Part shown: positions 16,928-25,612 of the stretch, in pieces
Position numbering within the stretch: position 1 is the first letter of the stretch
Layout of the letters: the number at the start of each line of letters is the position of its first letter
NCBI RefSeq assembly: GCF_008042045.1
Contig: NZ_RDBP01000049.1
Location: 1-60,248 of the forward strand
Origin: Streptomyces sp. T39
Lineage (GTDB): Bacteria > Actinomycetota > Actinomycetes > Streptomycetales > Streptomycetaceae
Direction: 5' to 3'
DNA: 60,248 nucleotides
Made by a program: the position numbers and the translations under genes
The notes under the pieces: generated by a model
Seen by the model: only the letters and a program-made list of their open reading frames with translations
What the model was told of the DNA's origin: nothing
The model's database searches: none

Positions 16928-16976
16928 GCGGGGCGGGCGCTTCCCCCGGGCGACGACGGGGGAGGGCCCGCCCCGC
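16928..16976 (+). terminator. Strong hairpin terminator after the PLAT-like gene
   Basis: GCGGGGCGGGC beginning near 16928 pairs with GCCCGCCCCGC near 16966-16976, and inside it TTCCCCC (16941-16947) pairs with GGGGGAG (16958-16964). The stem is about 19 bp with one bulge, with a 10-nt loop. Confidence 0.75.
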
Positions 16977-17096
16977 CACATCCGGGGGTGGACCGACCCG
17001 AGGCAACGTCGTCTCCCGCTCGGCATGGTTGCGCGGCCACCGGGCACCCGGCCGTCATCCGCGCCGGTACGGCGCGTGCCACGCTGGGAGGAAACG

Positions 17097-17615
17097 GTGA
17101 CCGACACCGCGCACCGAACACCCCGCCGTCCGCGCCACGCCTCGCGGTGGCCGCTGCTGCTCCTGCTGCTCCTGCTGCTCGGCCTGTGCTACGCCGTGGC
17201 GGCCGTGGGTGCCGTTGCCACGGGCGATGCCGGCAGTACCTACGAGTCGCTGGACCGTCCCGCCTGGGCCCCGCCCCCATGGCTGTTCGGTCCCGTCTGG
17301 ACCGTGCTCTACGCGACCATCGCCTTCTCGTTCTGGCTGGTGCTCCGTCGCTGCCCGCTCAGGGACGTGCGTCCCGAAGCCTTCGCGTGGAGCGCCCAGC
17401 TCGCCTTCAACCTCGCGTGGACCCCCCTGTTCTTCGCCGCGGGGCAGTACGGTCTCGCGTTCCTCGACATCTGCTTCCTTCTCGCCGCACTCGGAGCGAC
17501 GATCGTTCTCTTCCGGCGCCGCAGCACAACGGCATCCCTCCTGCTCGCGCCCTACGCCCTGTGGGCCGTCTACGCCGCGGCGCTGAATCTCGCCATCTGG
17601 CAGCTCAACACCTGA
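17097..17615 (+). CDS. TspO/MBR family membrane protein
   Basis: A 172-residue five-helix membrane protein. Family motifs are LDRPAWAPPPWLFGPVWTVLYATIAFSFW in helices one and two and the later AWSAQLAFNLAWTPLFF. TspO proteins bind porphyrins and tryptophan-pathway metabolites and act in oxidative stress and tetrapyrrole regulation. The start is GTG at 17097 with GGGAGGAAAC just upstream. After an arginine-rich cytoplasmic N-terminus, helix one is unusually leucine-pure (nine consecutive Leu). The gene is convergent with the FAD/Rieske gene. In other bacteria tspO often sits beside photolyase or carotenoid genes; none are here. Confidence 0.92.
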   Translation: MTDTAHRTPRRPRHASRWPLLLLLLLLLGLCYAVAAVGAVATGDAGSTYESLDRPAWAPPPWLFGPVWTVLYATIAFSFWLVLRRCPLRDVRPEAFAWSAQLAFNLAWTPLFFAAGQYGLAFLDICFLLAALGATIVLFRRRSTTASLLLAPYALWAVYAAALNLAIWQLNT

Positions 17616-17645
17616 TCGCAGGTGCCCCACCCGACAGCGGGGCGG

Positions 17646-19193
17646 TCATGCATCGAGGGACGGGTCCCGCTTCTCCAACGGGCGGACCGCAGGGCCTTGC
17701 AGCACCGTGCCGTCCACGCCGAACCGGGATCCGTGGCAGGGGCACTCCCACGCGACCTCGGCCTCGTTGAAGGCAACCAGGCAGCCGAGGTGGGTACACC
17801 GCGCCGACACCGCGCTCACGGTGCCGTCGGGGGCGCGGTAGACCGCGCAGGGGCGGCCGTCGACGCGGACCACCGTGCCCGTGCCCGGCGCAACGTCCTC
17901 CGCGCCGCCCGCGGACCCGGTCCTCAGCCGATCGCCGACGAAGTGCTTGGCAACCTCGGCCTGCTGGCGGAGGAGTGAGGGCGCCTGCTTGAGCGTGCTC
18001 GCCATGCGGCACGGGTCGTGCAGCCGCGTCCACGGCAGTTCCTCGCCTGCACCGGTCACCAGGGACGCGAGCAGCCGCCCGGCGAGGACTCCACCGGTCA
18101 TGCCCCAGCCGCCGAAGCCGGTGGCCACCCAGGTGTGCCGGGCGCCGGGATGGAATGCTCCGATCAACGGAACGGTGTCGCTCGGGTCGTTGTCCTGGGC
18201 TGCCCACCGGTAGGCGGTGGCCTCCACCGGGAAACGTTCGTGCATCCACGAGTCCAGCCGACGGAAGGCGGCGTGCGGGTCCCCGGTCCCGGGCGTGAAG
18301 CTCTCTCCCGTCACGACGAGCAGCCGGCGTCCCGCGTCGAGTGGGGCGGAGCGCACCGAGCGCTTTCCCTCGTCCTCGGTGATGTACATGCCGCGCGGCG
18401 CCTCGTGCTCGGCGATCGGCGCGGCGACCACGAGTTCGCGGCGCGGTGACATCCGGGCGAACAGCAGAGCGCGGTCGAAGACGGGGTAGTGCGTCGCGAC
18501 GACCACGTCACGGGCCACGACCTGCGACCCGTCCTCCGTGGTCACCCGGCACGGTGACCCCTCCGACAGATCCGTCACCCGGCTCCTCTCGAAGACGCGC
18601 ACCCCCCGCGCGGTGAGTTCCCGGACCAGGGCCAGCAGGTACTTGCGCGGGTGGAACTGCAGTTGGTCGGCGAGCCGGACGGCGCCGGCCTTCGCGAACG
18701 ACAGCTCCGTCGCCGCCACGTACTCCGCGGGGAGCCCCGCGTCGGCAGCGGCACGGGCCTCGGCCTCGAGCCCGGGGCGCGATGCGGGTTCCGTGCCGTA
18801 TGCGTAGGCGTCGGCCCGCTCCAGATCGCAGTCGATGGACAGTTCCTCCACCACGGAGGCGAGACGTTCCACCGCGTCGCGCTGGGCGGCCGCGTAGAGC
18901 CGCGCCGCGTCCCTGCCGTGAGTCCGGGCGAGGTTCCCGTAGACGAGGGAGTGCAGAGCGGAGACCTTCGCCGTGGTGTGCCCGGTGACGCCCGCGGCCA
19001 CGCGGTCCGCCTCCAGCACCACGACGCTCCGCCCGGATCCGACCAGCTCCCAGGCGGTGCTCAGCCCGGCGATGCCGGCGCCCACGACGACCACGTCCGC
19101 CGTGGTGGTCCCGCGCAGGGGCGGAAAGGAGGTCTCCGGGGTGCTGAGCATCCAGTAGGAGCCCGCCTGGCCGGGGAGCGAGGGAACGGTCAT
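17646..19193 (-). CDS. FAD-dependent oxidoreductase with C-terminal Rieske domain
   Basis: A 515-residue fusion. Residues 30-400 are a DAO-type flavoprotein with the dinucleotide fingerprint VVVVGAGIAGLSTAWEL and the FAD-contacting TGHTTAKVSALH. The C-terminal 90 residues are a Rieske 2Fe-2S domain with ligands in CTHLGC and CPCHGSRF. The architecture matches the YhfW-like amine oxidase/Rieske family; the substrate is unknown, perhaps an amine or amino acid. ATG at 19191-19193 was preferred because residues upstream of it in the long frame lack homology. A short hairpin (GCCCC/GGGGC near 17620-17638) separates it from tspO. Confidence 0.9.
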   Translation of the reverse strand: MTVPSLPGQAGSYWMLSTPETSFPPLRGTTTADVVVVGAGIAGLSTAWELVGSGRSVVVLEADRVAAGVTGHTTAKVSALHSLVYGNLARTHGRDAARLYAAAQRDAVERLASVVEELSIDCDLERADAYAYGTEPASRPGLEAEARAAADAGLPAEYVAATELSFAKAGAVRLADQLQFHPRKYLLALVRELTARGVRVFERSRVTDLSEGSPCRVTTEDGSQVVARDVVVATHYPVFDRALLFARMSPRRELVVAAPIAEHEAPRGMYITEDEGKRSVRSAPLDAGRRLLVVTGESFTPGTGDPHAAFRRLDSWMHERFPVEATAYRWAAQDNDPSDTVPLIGAFHPGARHTWVATGFGGWGMTGGVLAGRLLASLVTGAGEELPWTRLHDPCRMASTLKQAPSLLRQQAEVAKHFVGDRLRTGSAGGAEDVAPGTGTVVRVDGRPCAVYRAPDGTVSAVSARCTHLGCLVAFNEAEVAWECPCHGSRFGVDGTVLQGPAVRPLEKRDPSLDA

Positions 19194-19557
19194 GAGGGCC
19201 TCCGCGAATCGGTCCCGGGACACTGTGCTCGGCGGGTGCCCGGCCGCAGGCATTCCACACGCTCCGGCCGGCGCGGCCGCGTCGCGCACGGGCGCCTGCA
19301 CCCGCGGCGCCGGGGTCACCCGGGGGCGGGACGGCTGAGGTGCTCCCACGGCCGGTACTGCTCGGCTCGGGCCCGTCCAGGGCGCCCGTCGTGGCCGACG
19401 ACGCCGTCCCTTCCGTACCCACCGGCCGCACCGTGCTGCGGCACGCTGTCCGCGCCGCGGGACAGCGGGGCGTACCCGACGGGCCACGGTGCCGGCGCCG
19501 CGCCGAAATTCACGTGGCATTGCCTCCCGCCACTGTGGGAAGCTTCTCGCACACCGA
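19194..19557. other. Intergenic region before the tRNA
   Basis: 364 bases upstream of the FAD/Rieske gene and the tRNA. No gene is recognised. It should hold the minus-strand promoter of the oxidoreductase and the plus-strand promoter of the tRNA; neither box is clear enough to place. Confidence 0.45.
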
Positions 19558-19634
19558 AGGGGTGTAGCTCAGATGGCCAGAGCGCCGGTCTCCAAAACCG
19601 GATGTCGCAGGTTCGACTCCTGTCACCTCTGCCA
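19558..19634 (+). tRNA. tRNA-Trp (anticodon CCA)
   Basis: A full cloverleaf can be drawn. The acceptor stem AGGGGTG/CACCTCT has one G-T wobble. The D-arm is GCTC-loop-GAGC. The anticodon stem CCGGT/ACCGG encloses the loop CTCCAAA, so the anticodon is CCA. The T-arm is GCAGG-TTCGACT-CCTGT with one wobble. The discriminator base is G at 19631, followed by an encoded CCA at 19632-19634. The anticodon stands for tryptophan. Two wobble pairs in the stems are mild weaknesses. Confidence 0.92.
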
Positions 19635-20093
19635 TGCCGGGCCTTCGCACCTCGCCGGTCCACACCATGCTCCACAACCCGGGCCCACTCGCCGGTGACG
19701 CCTGCAAGGACGCAAGCGGGAGACGGACGAGCGTTTCCCGCGTCAGCGTCAAGCAGGCCGCCGAGCGGCCACGCGCTGCCGTCGCCGTGTCCTGACGTTC
19801 GCGCTCGGGCACGGCGTCGCATCCGGGGAACGAGGTGCGGAGGCGCACGGCCGAAGACGACAACGACCCCGGGGCACCAGGGGAGTCCGGTCTGTGACAC
19901 ATGGCTGATCCAGAATGTCAGGCGGTCATCGACCGGTGCCTGCTTCCGTGCGTCCGGCGCAAACCGGTATGGCCCGCGCACCTCGTGCAGGGCCGTTCGG
20001 GGGCGGGCGGCGCGGCCGTCGGCGTGCTCCCGGGAGGCGATACGCCTGCGGCACTACCGTGCCTGCGTCAGCCGCTCCCCTCCGAAAGCACCG
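19635..20093. other. Intergenic region between tRNA-Trp and the antiporter
   Basis: 459 bases with no convincing gene on either strand. Short open frames here are low-complexity or antisense to the tRNA. No integrase, direct repeat of the tRNA 3' end or other sign of tRNA-targeted integration is visible. Confidence 0.5.
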
Positions 20094-21320
20094 ATGCCGT
20101 TGCTCGCCGTCACCGTCATCACGGCCGTGCTGCTCGCCTGGTGCGTCCTGTCGCACCGGCTCGCGCGCTGGAGCATCACCGCACCGATCGCCATGGTCGC
20201 CGCCGGGATCGCTCTCACCAGCGGCTCGGACCCGGCCCTCGTCTTCGACTTCGGCGACATGGCCGGGTTCGAGCACGCGGTCGAAGTCGTCCTCGCCCTG
20301 CTGCTCTTCGTCGACGCGACCGAGGTCCCCTCGGGGGCCATCCGACGCCAGCGCCGCGTCGTGGTCCGCCTCCTCGGCGGTGCGCTGCCCCTGACCCTGG
20401 CCGCCGCCTTCCTGACCGCGCTTGCCTTCTTCCCCGACCGGCCCGGCTGGGTCCTGGCCGTGCTGGCCACCGTCGTCGTCCCGCTCGACCTGGCACCCAC
20501 CGCCGCGGTGGTGCGCGACCACCGCATCCCGGCCCGGCTCCGCGAGGTGCTCAACGTCGAGGGCGGCCTCAACGACGGCATCGTCTCACCGGTGTTCCTG
20601 CTCTGCGTGGCCGCCGCCGCGGAGGTCCACACGGCAGGCGACGACTACGCCGAGGCGGTCCTCGACGCCGTCGGCGCGGCGGCCTGGGCGCTCGGCGCCG
20701 GATCGCTCGTCGGCTACGGGGCCGGGTGGCTGCTCCGCCGGTCCTGGGCGAAGGGCTGGGCGCAGCCGGCGGCGATGCGTCTGGGCGTGCTGAGCGTGCC
20801 CGTCGCCGCCTACACCCTGTCGTCCGCCCTGGGCGGCAACGGCTTCGTGGCCTCCTTCGTGGCCGGTGTGTGCATCGCGCCCGCGATGCGGCACATGCCG
20901 GAGAACGCCGTGGAGATGACCGACGACCTGGTCACCCTCCTCACGCTCGCCCTCTGGTTCCTCTTCGGGCAGATCGTCACCGACGAGTTCTGGGACGGCT
21001 TCCACCTCTCGGTCGTCCTCTACGCCCTCCTCGCCGTCAGCCTGGTACGGATCGTGCCCGTCCTGCTCGTGCTCATCGGCACGGACCTGCCCCTGAGCGA
21101 CCGGCTGTTCCTCGGCTGGATGGGGCCCAGGGGAGTGACCTCGGTGGTCTTCGGGCTGCTCGCCGCCCTGGAACTGCGCGGCGGGAGCGGGGGCGACTTC
21201 ATCTCCCGCGTCATGGTCATCACCGTCCTGGTCAGCATCGTCCTCCACGGCCTCAGCAGCGAACCCCTGGCCCGCCGCTACGCCCGCAACCGCCGCGCCA
21301 CACCGGCGCCGACCGCCTGA
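20094..21320 (+). CDS. CPA1-family cation/proton antiporter
   Basis: A 408-residue membrane protein with 11-12 hydrophobic segments over its full length, matching the Na+/H+ exchanger domain (PF00999). Diagnostic elements are LDLAPTAAVVRDHRIPARLREVLNVEGGLNDGIVSP, which carries the ion-site Asp and the E-x-x-x-N-D motif of CPA1 antiporters, and WMGPRGVTSVVFGLL near the C-terminus. It exchanges Na+ or K+ for protons across the membrane. ATG at 20094 begins directly at the first helix; the much longer open frame upstream is antisense to the FAD/Rieske gene and covers the tRNA, so it is not coding. No cytoplasmic regulatory tail is present. Confidence 0.9.
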   Translation: MPLLAVTVITAVLLAWCVLSHRLARWSITAPIAMVAAGIALTSGSDPALVFDFGDMAGFEHAVEVVLALLLFVDATEVPSGAIRRQRRVVVRLLGGALPLTLAAAFLTALAFFPDRPGWVLAVLATVVVPLDLAPTAAVVRDHRIPARLREVLNVEGGLNDGIVSPVFLLCVAAAAEVHTAGDDYAEAVLDAVGAAAWALGAGSLVGYGAGWLLRRSWAKGWAQPAAMRLGVLSVPVAAYTLSSALGGNGFVASFVAGVCIAPAMRHMPENAVEMTDDLVTLLTLALWFLFGQIVTDEFWDGFHLSVVLYALLAVSLVRIVPVLLVLIGTDLPLSDRLFLGWMGPRGVTSVVFGLLAALELRGGSGGDFISRVMVITVLVSIVLHGLSSEPLARRYARNRRATPAPTA

Positions 21321-21698
21321 CGGCCTGCCCGGCCTCTGACGTGCCCGCCGGCCGACCTGGCGTCCGTGCCGGGCTGAGCCGCACCCAGTTCCGGGCCGCC
21401 CCCGAGCGCGCCGGTCGCCACCACCACGTCGCGCAGATCGAGGGGCTCGACGTCCGCGACGACGTCGCCGATGCGCCGTTGCTGAACGGGGAGGTCCCCA
21501 CGGCGGCGCGGCGAACCATCCGACGCCGGGACCGCGCTGCCGGAAATACGGATGATCGTCGGGCGGGCCGGGTGCTACGTTCACCCTGCGCGGGGCGGCT
21601 CCCGAGTGTGCTTCCTTCTCATACTCTTCTGATGAATCAGCGTGCTCACTTCCCGCCCCGCGCATCACCCGGCTGTCCGGGAGGGGGAGAGAACCAGC
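21321..21698. promoter_or_regulatory. Intergenic region with a CTGAT/ATCAG palindrome
   Basis: 378 bases with no recognised gene. Near its right end, in an AT-richer pocket, lies the perfect palindrome CTGAT-GA-ATCAG at 21629-21640, about 60 bases before the RING gene start at 21699. That is a plausible promoter or operator position. Confidence 0.4.
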
Positions 21699-23060
21699 GT
21701 GTCCCGCAGCAGAACCGCCCACACCACGGCCATCACCGAGCCGGCGCGCCCGCGCAGCCTCGCCACCGTGCTGCTGACGCGGCGCGGCGCTGTCTACCTG
21801 CCCGCCCCCGGTGCCGGGGCGAACCCCGCGGGGGAGACCGGCGCGGCCCTGATCGAGGCCGATCTCGTGCAGCGCGGCTACCTCGTGTCGACCGGCCTGC
21901 GACGGGCGTTCGCCGCCGTCGACGCCCGCACCCTCGGGGACGCGGGCCGGGCTCTGCTCGCCGCCGTCGACCGTGACCTCGGCGCGCACCGCGACCATGT
22001 GCCGCTCCTGCGGGGATTTCCGGACACGGTGCCGGAGGACACGTACCGGCACTACGTCGAGCGGGTCCTCGGCATCCTGTTCCAGCAACCCCATCAGCCC
22101 TGCGTGGTGTGCGGCACGGAGGGCTCCGTCGTCCCGGTCTCGCCCTGCGCGCACCTCGTCTGCGGGGCGTGCTTCGACGGCGCGGACTTCTCCGCCTGCC
22201 CCGTGTGCGAGCGCCGCATCGACCCCGCCGACCCTTTCCTGCGCCCCGCACCGCCGCGCCGGCGCCTGTTCCGGCGCGCCGCCGAGGCGCCGCAGCGGCT
22301 GCGGCTGCTCTCCCACGGCGGAGACCTGACGGCATGTCGGGCGGACGCCGCGCTCGAACTCGACGCCCTGCTGGTGCGCACCGGCGCGCTCTCGCCGCAG
22401 GACGCCGACGACCTCGACGCCCTGCTGGCCGCCCGCTCCCGCGACGACCTCGACCGTCTTCCTTCGCGGGTTCCGGGGAGGGAGACCAAGGCCCGCCTGG
22501 TGTCCTGGCTCCTCGACGCGCCCGGTACGGACCCCGCCCACCCCTGCGTCGCCGCGGCAGCGGCCCGGATCGACACCGCCACCGATGTGCTGCGTGTCCT
22601 GGTGCTGCGCTCCGGGGGCGACCCCGGGCTCGTCGACATTCCCCGCTTCTGCCGGACCCCCCGGCCGCTGCGGCGCGTGCTGCTGTCCGTCCTCGACACC
22701 CTGGACCCCGCACAGGCTGCCGAGGACATGCGACGGTACCGGCGCGCCTGGATCCACGCCGCGGAGCGTCTCCACCCCTTCGAGCAGGCGGACCGCTTCC
22801 CCCGGGCCGCCCTGGCCTTCGCCGCCCTGCGCGGCACCCCGCTGACCGACGACGGCCTGTCCGCCGTCCTGCGTCGCACGGCGGCAGAGCACGGCGGCAT
22901 CGACGCGACGGGCGCGTCGGTGACGGCGCACCGGTGGAGCGGCCGCGTCGAAGCAGCCCTGGCCGCCCGCGACGTCGACGGCGCGCTCGCTCTGCTCAGG
23001 AGCCGTCCCGGTGAGCTGGTGCGCCGCGTCGACCATCTGCTGCGTCTCGCGGTCGAAGCC

Positions 23061-23120
23061 GACCGGTCGGACGCCGACCGGTCCGACGCCGACCGGTCCG
23101 ACGCCGACCGGTCCGATGCT
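23061..23120 (+). repeat. In-frame 15-bp tandem repeat, four units
   Basis: Four units of GACCGGTCCGACGCC (with small variations) encode an ADRSD repeat in the RING-protein gene. It keeps the reading frame, and its length may vary between strains. Confidence 0.85.
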
Positions 23121-23602
23121 CACCTGCGCGGCGCCGACCGGCCCGGCGCGGAGGCGGGCGCCCGGCGCGCGCGGGCGGTCGTCCGCGCGCTGGAGCACGC
23201 CGCGACCTCGGTCGCGCCCGCCGTTCTGCTCTCCGCGCTGGGCTCCCTGCGGGTCCGCGACCGGGAGCACACGGTGCGCGTGTTCTTCCCCAAGGCGGGC
23301 GCCGCGAAAACGCACGTCACCGACGACGACAGGCCGGTGCTGCCGTCCGCCGTCACACGGTCCGTGACCGAGGTCCTCACGGCGGAGGTCCTGCGCCGGG
23401 CCGGCCGCGGTGCCCCGGTCGGCGTCGCCGTGGTGGACGCCGCCCTGGACGGGGTGATCGCGCCGTTCACCGAACGGACCGCGTCCCGTGCCCTGGTGAC
23501 CCTCCCGCGCGGCAGTGAACTCGCGCTGCCCGACGGCCGGTCGCTGCGGCTGTTCCTGACCTGGACGGAGAGCGAGGCCTCCGGCCGGACCGGCATCCGC
23601 AG

Positions 23603-23695
23603 GCATCCGCAGCAGCCAGCGGGAGGTGATCTCCTGCATCTGCGGCGCGGACTTGGTCGTCGACGCGAGGTTGCGGGCGGCCGCCGTGCTCAGGC
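23603..23695. repeat. Left arm of a perfect 93-bp inverted repeat
   Basis: This segment is the exact reverse complement of 24118-24210, checked base by base over all 93 positions. The arms are 422 bases apart. Outer and inner borders are abrupt. The outer border overlaps a tandem GGCATCCGCA duplication (23592-23601 and 23602-23611). Confidence 0.97.
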
Positions 23696-23714
23696 GATCG
23701 GCCTGCGACGACAC
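23603..23714 (-). pseudogene. 5' fragment of a second family 2B encapsulin gene, or alternative 5' end of the existing one
   Basis: Read on the minus strand, GTG at 23712-23714 begins MSSQADR and continues into LSTAAARNLASTTKSAP and on to SRWLLRM, 30 residues identical to residues 21-50 of the complete encapsulin encoded at 24060. GGAGG lies 5 bases upstream of this GTG, a proper ribosome site. The homology ends at 23603, where the frame runs antisense into the RING gene. It is either the stump of a second shell gene or an alternative start brought into use if the 422-bp spacer inverts. The N-terminal leader differs from that of the complete gene. Confidence 0.7.
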
Positions 23715-23889
23715 GTCCGCCTCCGGCGGGCGACCATCCCCACCCTCGCGTGCGGGCCGGTGCGGAGTGAACACAGCCGGCTGCCCGGGAGCCGCCCGGA
23801 CGCGCTCCGGGCGCGTACGGGGCGCGCTGTTGATCGGATCATCTCCGCGTGCCTCGTCGCACGGATAAACCGACCGCGGAACAAGATCA

Positions 23890-24059
23890 CTGCATCGAGG
23901 TAATGCAGATGGCCTCAGGCCGTGAGCAGGGGTCACGGGCCGTTACTGTTTTCCCGGGATCCAGGCGAATTCCCTGAATTTGGCCGCCTTTTCCTCTTTC
24001 CTCCGTCGGTGCACACGTCTGTGCCCAGCGAACACCCCCCGCGAAGGAGACCTCGTCCG
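23890..24059 (+). promoter_or_regulatory. Promoter and leader region of the encapsulin/2-MIB operon
   Basis: An AT-richer stretch (around 23940-24005) with several palindromes: CTGCAT/ATGCAG with a 7-nt spacer (23890-23908), GTGA-N7-TCAC (23922-23936), and GCACA-CGTC-TGTGC (24011-24024). The GTGA/TCAC element resembles a Crp site but has one base too many in the spacer. GAAGGAG at about 24042-24048 is the ribosome site of the encapsulin gene. The whole region lies between the 93-bp inverted repeats. Confidence 0.5.
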
Positions 24060-25478
24060 ATGACAGTTGAGACCGACCAGGAAGTGCGGACGGAGCAGCA
24101 GCTCCAGCAGCAGTCCAGCCTGAGCACGGCGGCCGCCCGCAACCTCGCGTCGACGACCAAGTCCGCGCCGCAGATGCAGGAGATCACCTCCCGCTGGCTG
24201 CTGCGGATGCTTCCGTGGGTCGAGGCCAAGGGCGGTTCCTACCGGGTGAACCGGCGGCTGAGCTACACCGTCGGCGACGGGCGCATCGAGTTCCTCCAGG
24301 ACGGCTCCGAGGTCCGGGTGATCCCCCGCGAGCTCGGCGAACTGGCCCTGCTGCGCGGCTTCGAGGACGTGGAGGTGCTCAGCGCCCTCGCGGACCGCTG
24401 CGTCCAGCGCGAGTTCCGCGCCGGGGAGGTTCTGGTCGAACGGGGCGCCCCCGCCGAGCAGATCCATCTGATCGCCCACGGCCGGATCAGCCAGACCGCG
24501 GTCGGCAAGTACGGCGACGAGGTCACCGTCGCGACCCGCGCCGACGGCGACCAGTTCGGCGAGAACGCCCTGCTGGACACCGACGCCACCTGGGACTACA
24601 CCGCCACCGCCGAGACCGCGGGCACCCTGCTCACCCTGTCCCGGAGCGACTTCGCGTCGGTGCTCTCCTCGGCGCCGAGCCTCCAGGAGCACATCCAGAA
24701 CTTCAGCTCGCTGCCCCAGCAGCGGCAGAACCGCCACGGCGAGGCCGAGATCGCGATGTCGGCCGGCCACGTCGGCGAGGCCGTGCTGCCGGGCGCCTTC
24801 GTGGACTACGAGCTCCGCCCGAGGGAGTACGAACTCTCCGTCGCACAGACCGTGCTGCGGGTCCACACCAGGGTCGCCGACCTCTACAACGGCCCTCACA
24901 ACCAGACCGAGGAACAACTCCGGCTCACCATCGAGGCGTTGCGGGAGCGCCAGGAGCACGAGCTGATCAACAACAGGGAGTTCGGCCTTCTCCACAACGC
25001 CGACTTCAAGCAGCGCCTCCAGCCCCACTCGGGCCCGCCCACCCCGGACGACCTGGACGAGCTGCTCTGCCGCCGCCGCGGCACCCGGCTGATGCTGGCC
25101 CACCCGCGGACGATCGCCGCGATCGGCCGTGAGTTCAACGCCCGCGGACTGTACCCGGACCACGTCGACGTCGGCGGGCAGCAGGTCCCGGCCTGGCGCG
25201 GGGTGCCGATCCTGCCCTGCAACAAGATCCCCATCAGCAAGGAGAGCACCAGTTCCATCCTCGCGATGCGTACCGGTGAGGACAACCAGGGCGTCATCGG
25301 TCTGTTCCAGACCGGCCTGCCGGAGGAGTACGAGCCCGGTCTGTCGGTGCGCTTCATGGGCATCAGCGAGCAGGCCATCATCTCGTACCTGGTCAGCACC
25401 TACTACTCCGCCGCGATCCTCGTGCCCGACGCGCTCGGTGTCCTGGAGAACGTGCAGATCGCCCGCAAGCGGGACTGA
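24060..25478 (+). CDS. Family 2B encapsulin shell protein (Crp/Fnr-like domain)
   Basis: A 472-residue protein that self-assembles into a nanocompartment. The N-terminal arm (LSTAAARNLASTTKSAPQMQEITSRWLL) and the C-terminal half (HELINNREFGLLHNADFKQRLQP through PCNKIPISKESTSSILAMRTGEDNQGVIGLFQTG) belong to the HK97-type shell. A cyclic-nucleotide-binding-like domain (about residues 100-210) is inserted, with FRAGEVLVERGAPAEQIHLIAHGRIS and DQFGENALLD. This is the family 2B architecture of EshA/SCO7699-type proteins. It is known to encapsulate the 2-MIB synthase encoded next. ATG at 24060 follows GAAGGAG. Residues 20-50 are encoded by the right arm of the 93-bp inverted repeat. Confidence 0.94.
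   Translation: MTVETDQEVRTEQQLQQQSSLSTAAARNLASTTKSAPQMQEITSRWLLRMLPWVEAKGGSYRVNRRLSYTVGDGRIEFLQDGSEVRVIPRELGELALLRGFEDVEVLSALADRCVQREFRAGEVLVERGAPAEQIHLIAHGRISQTAVGKYGDEVTVATRADGDQFGENALLDTDATWDYTATAETAGTLLTLSRSDFASVLSSAPSLQEHIQNFSSLPQQRQNRHGEAEIAMSAGHVGEAVLPGAFVDYELRPREYELSVAQTVLRVHTRVADLYNGPHNQTEEQLRLTIEALRERQEHELINNREFGLLHNADFKQRLQPHSGPPTPDDLDELLCRRRGTRLMLAHPRTIAAIGREFNARGLYPDHVDVGGQQVPAWRGVPILPCNKIPISKESTSSILAMRTGEDNQGVIGLFQTGLPEEYEPGLSVRFMGISEQAIISYLVSTYYSAAILVPDALGVLENVQIARKRD
24118..24210. repeat. Right arm of the perfect 93-bp inverted repeat
   Basis: Lies inside the encapsulin coding sequence (from the last bases of codon 20 through codon 50) and is the exact reverse complement of 23603-23695. 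Confidence 0.97.
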
Positions 25479-25612
25479 CCCCCGCCGGTAGGGGCCGCGC
25501 GGCTGCCGCAGGGGCGCCGTGCCGGTGAAGGGTGAGCCAGGTGCCCCTGGCGCGGGGGCGCCCGGATCCGGTAGTGCCACCCCGGCGCGGGCCGGCGACG
25601 CCCGTGCCCGGC

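Larger units (their letters stand above)
21699..23903 (+). pseudogene. MXAN_6230/SCO0854-type RING-domain protein, 3' end replaced
   Basis: About 630 native residues, then foreign sequence. Near residue 135 there is a bacterial RING-like zinc site (CVVCGTE...CAHLVCGACFDG...CPVCERRI) with the C-C-C-H-C-C-C-C order. A long helical region follows, then LPRGSELALPDGRSLRLFLTWTE, the start of the TerD-like C-terminal domain of this family. After ESEASGRT (about 23590) the family sequence stops and the frame continues through an antisense copy of an encapsulin gene to a stop at 23903. The TerD-like domain is therefore missing, and the gene is probably inactive. GTG at 21699 has GGAGGGGGAGAG upstream and is preferred to GTG at 21642. 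Family recognition is from motif memory. Confidence 0.75.

Noticed and set aside
19510..19902. Minus-strand frame containing EVTGVEPATSGFGDRRSGHLSYTP
   Set aside because: This is the translation of the antisense of the tRNA-Trp gene, a familiar artefact, not a protein.
18651..21320. Very long N-terminal extension of the antiporter
   Set aside because: The added 481 codons run antisense to the FAD/Rieske gene and over the tRNA; the membrane protein begins naturally at ATG 20094.
20586..23936. Minus-strand open frame of over 1,100 codons through the antiporter and RING genes
   Set aside because: Mostly antisense shadow. Only its 23603-23714 part (encapsulin-like) is meaningful and is annotated separately.
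23603..24210. Transposon or insertion sequence defined by the 93-bp inverted repeats
   Set aside because: The spacer is only 422 bp, has no transposase, no target duplication is visible, and the right arm is conserved encapsulin coding sequence.
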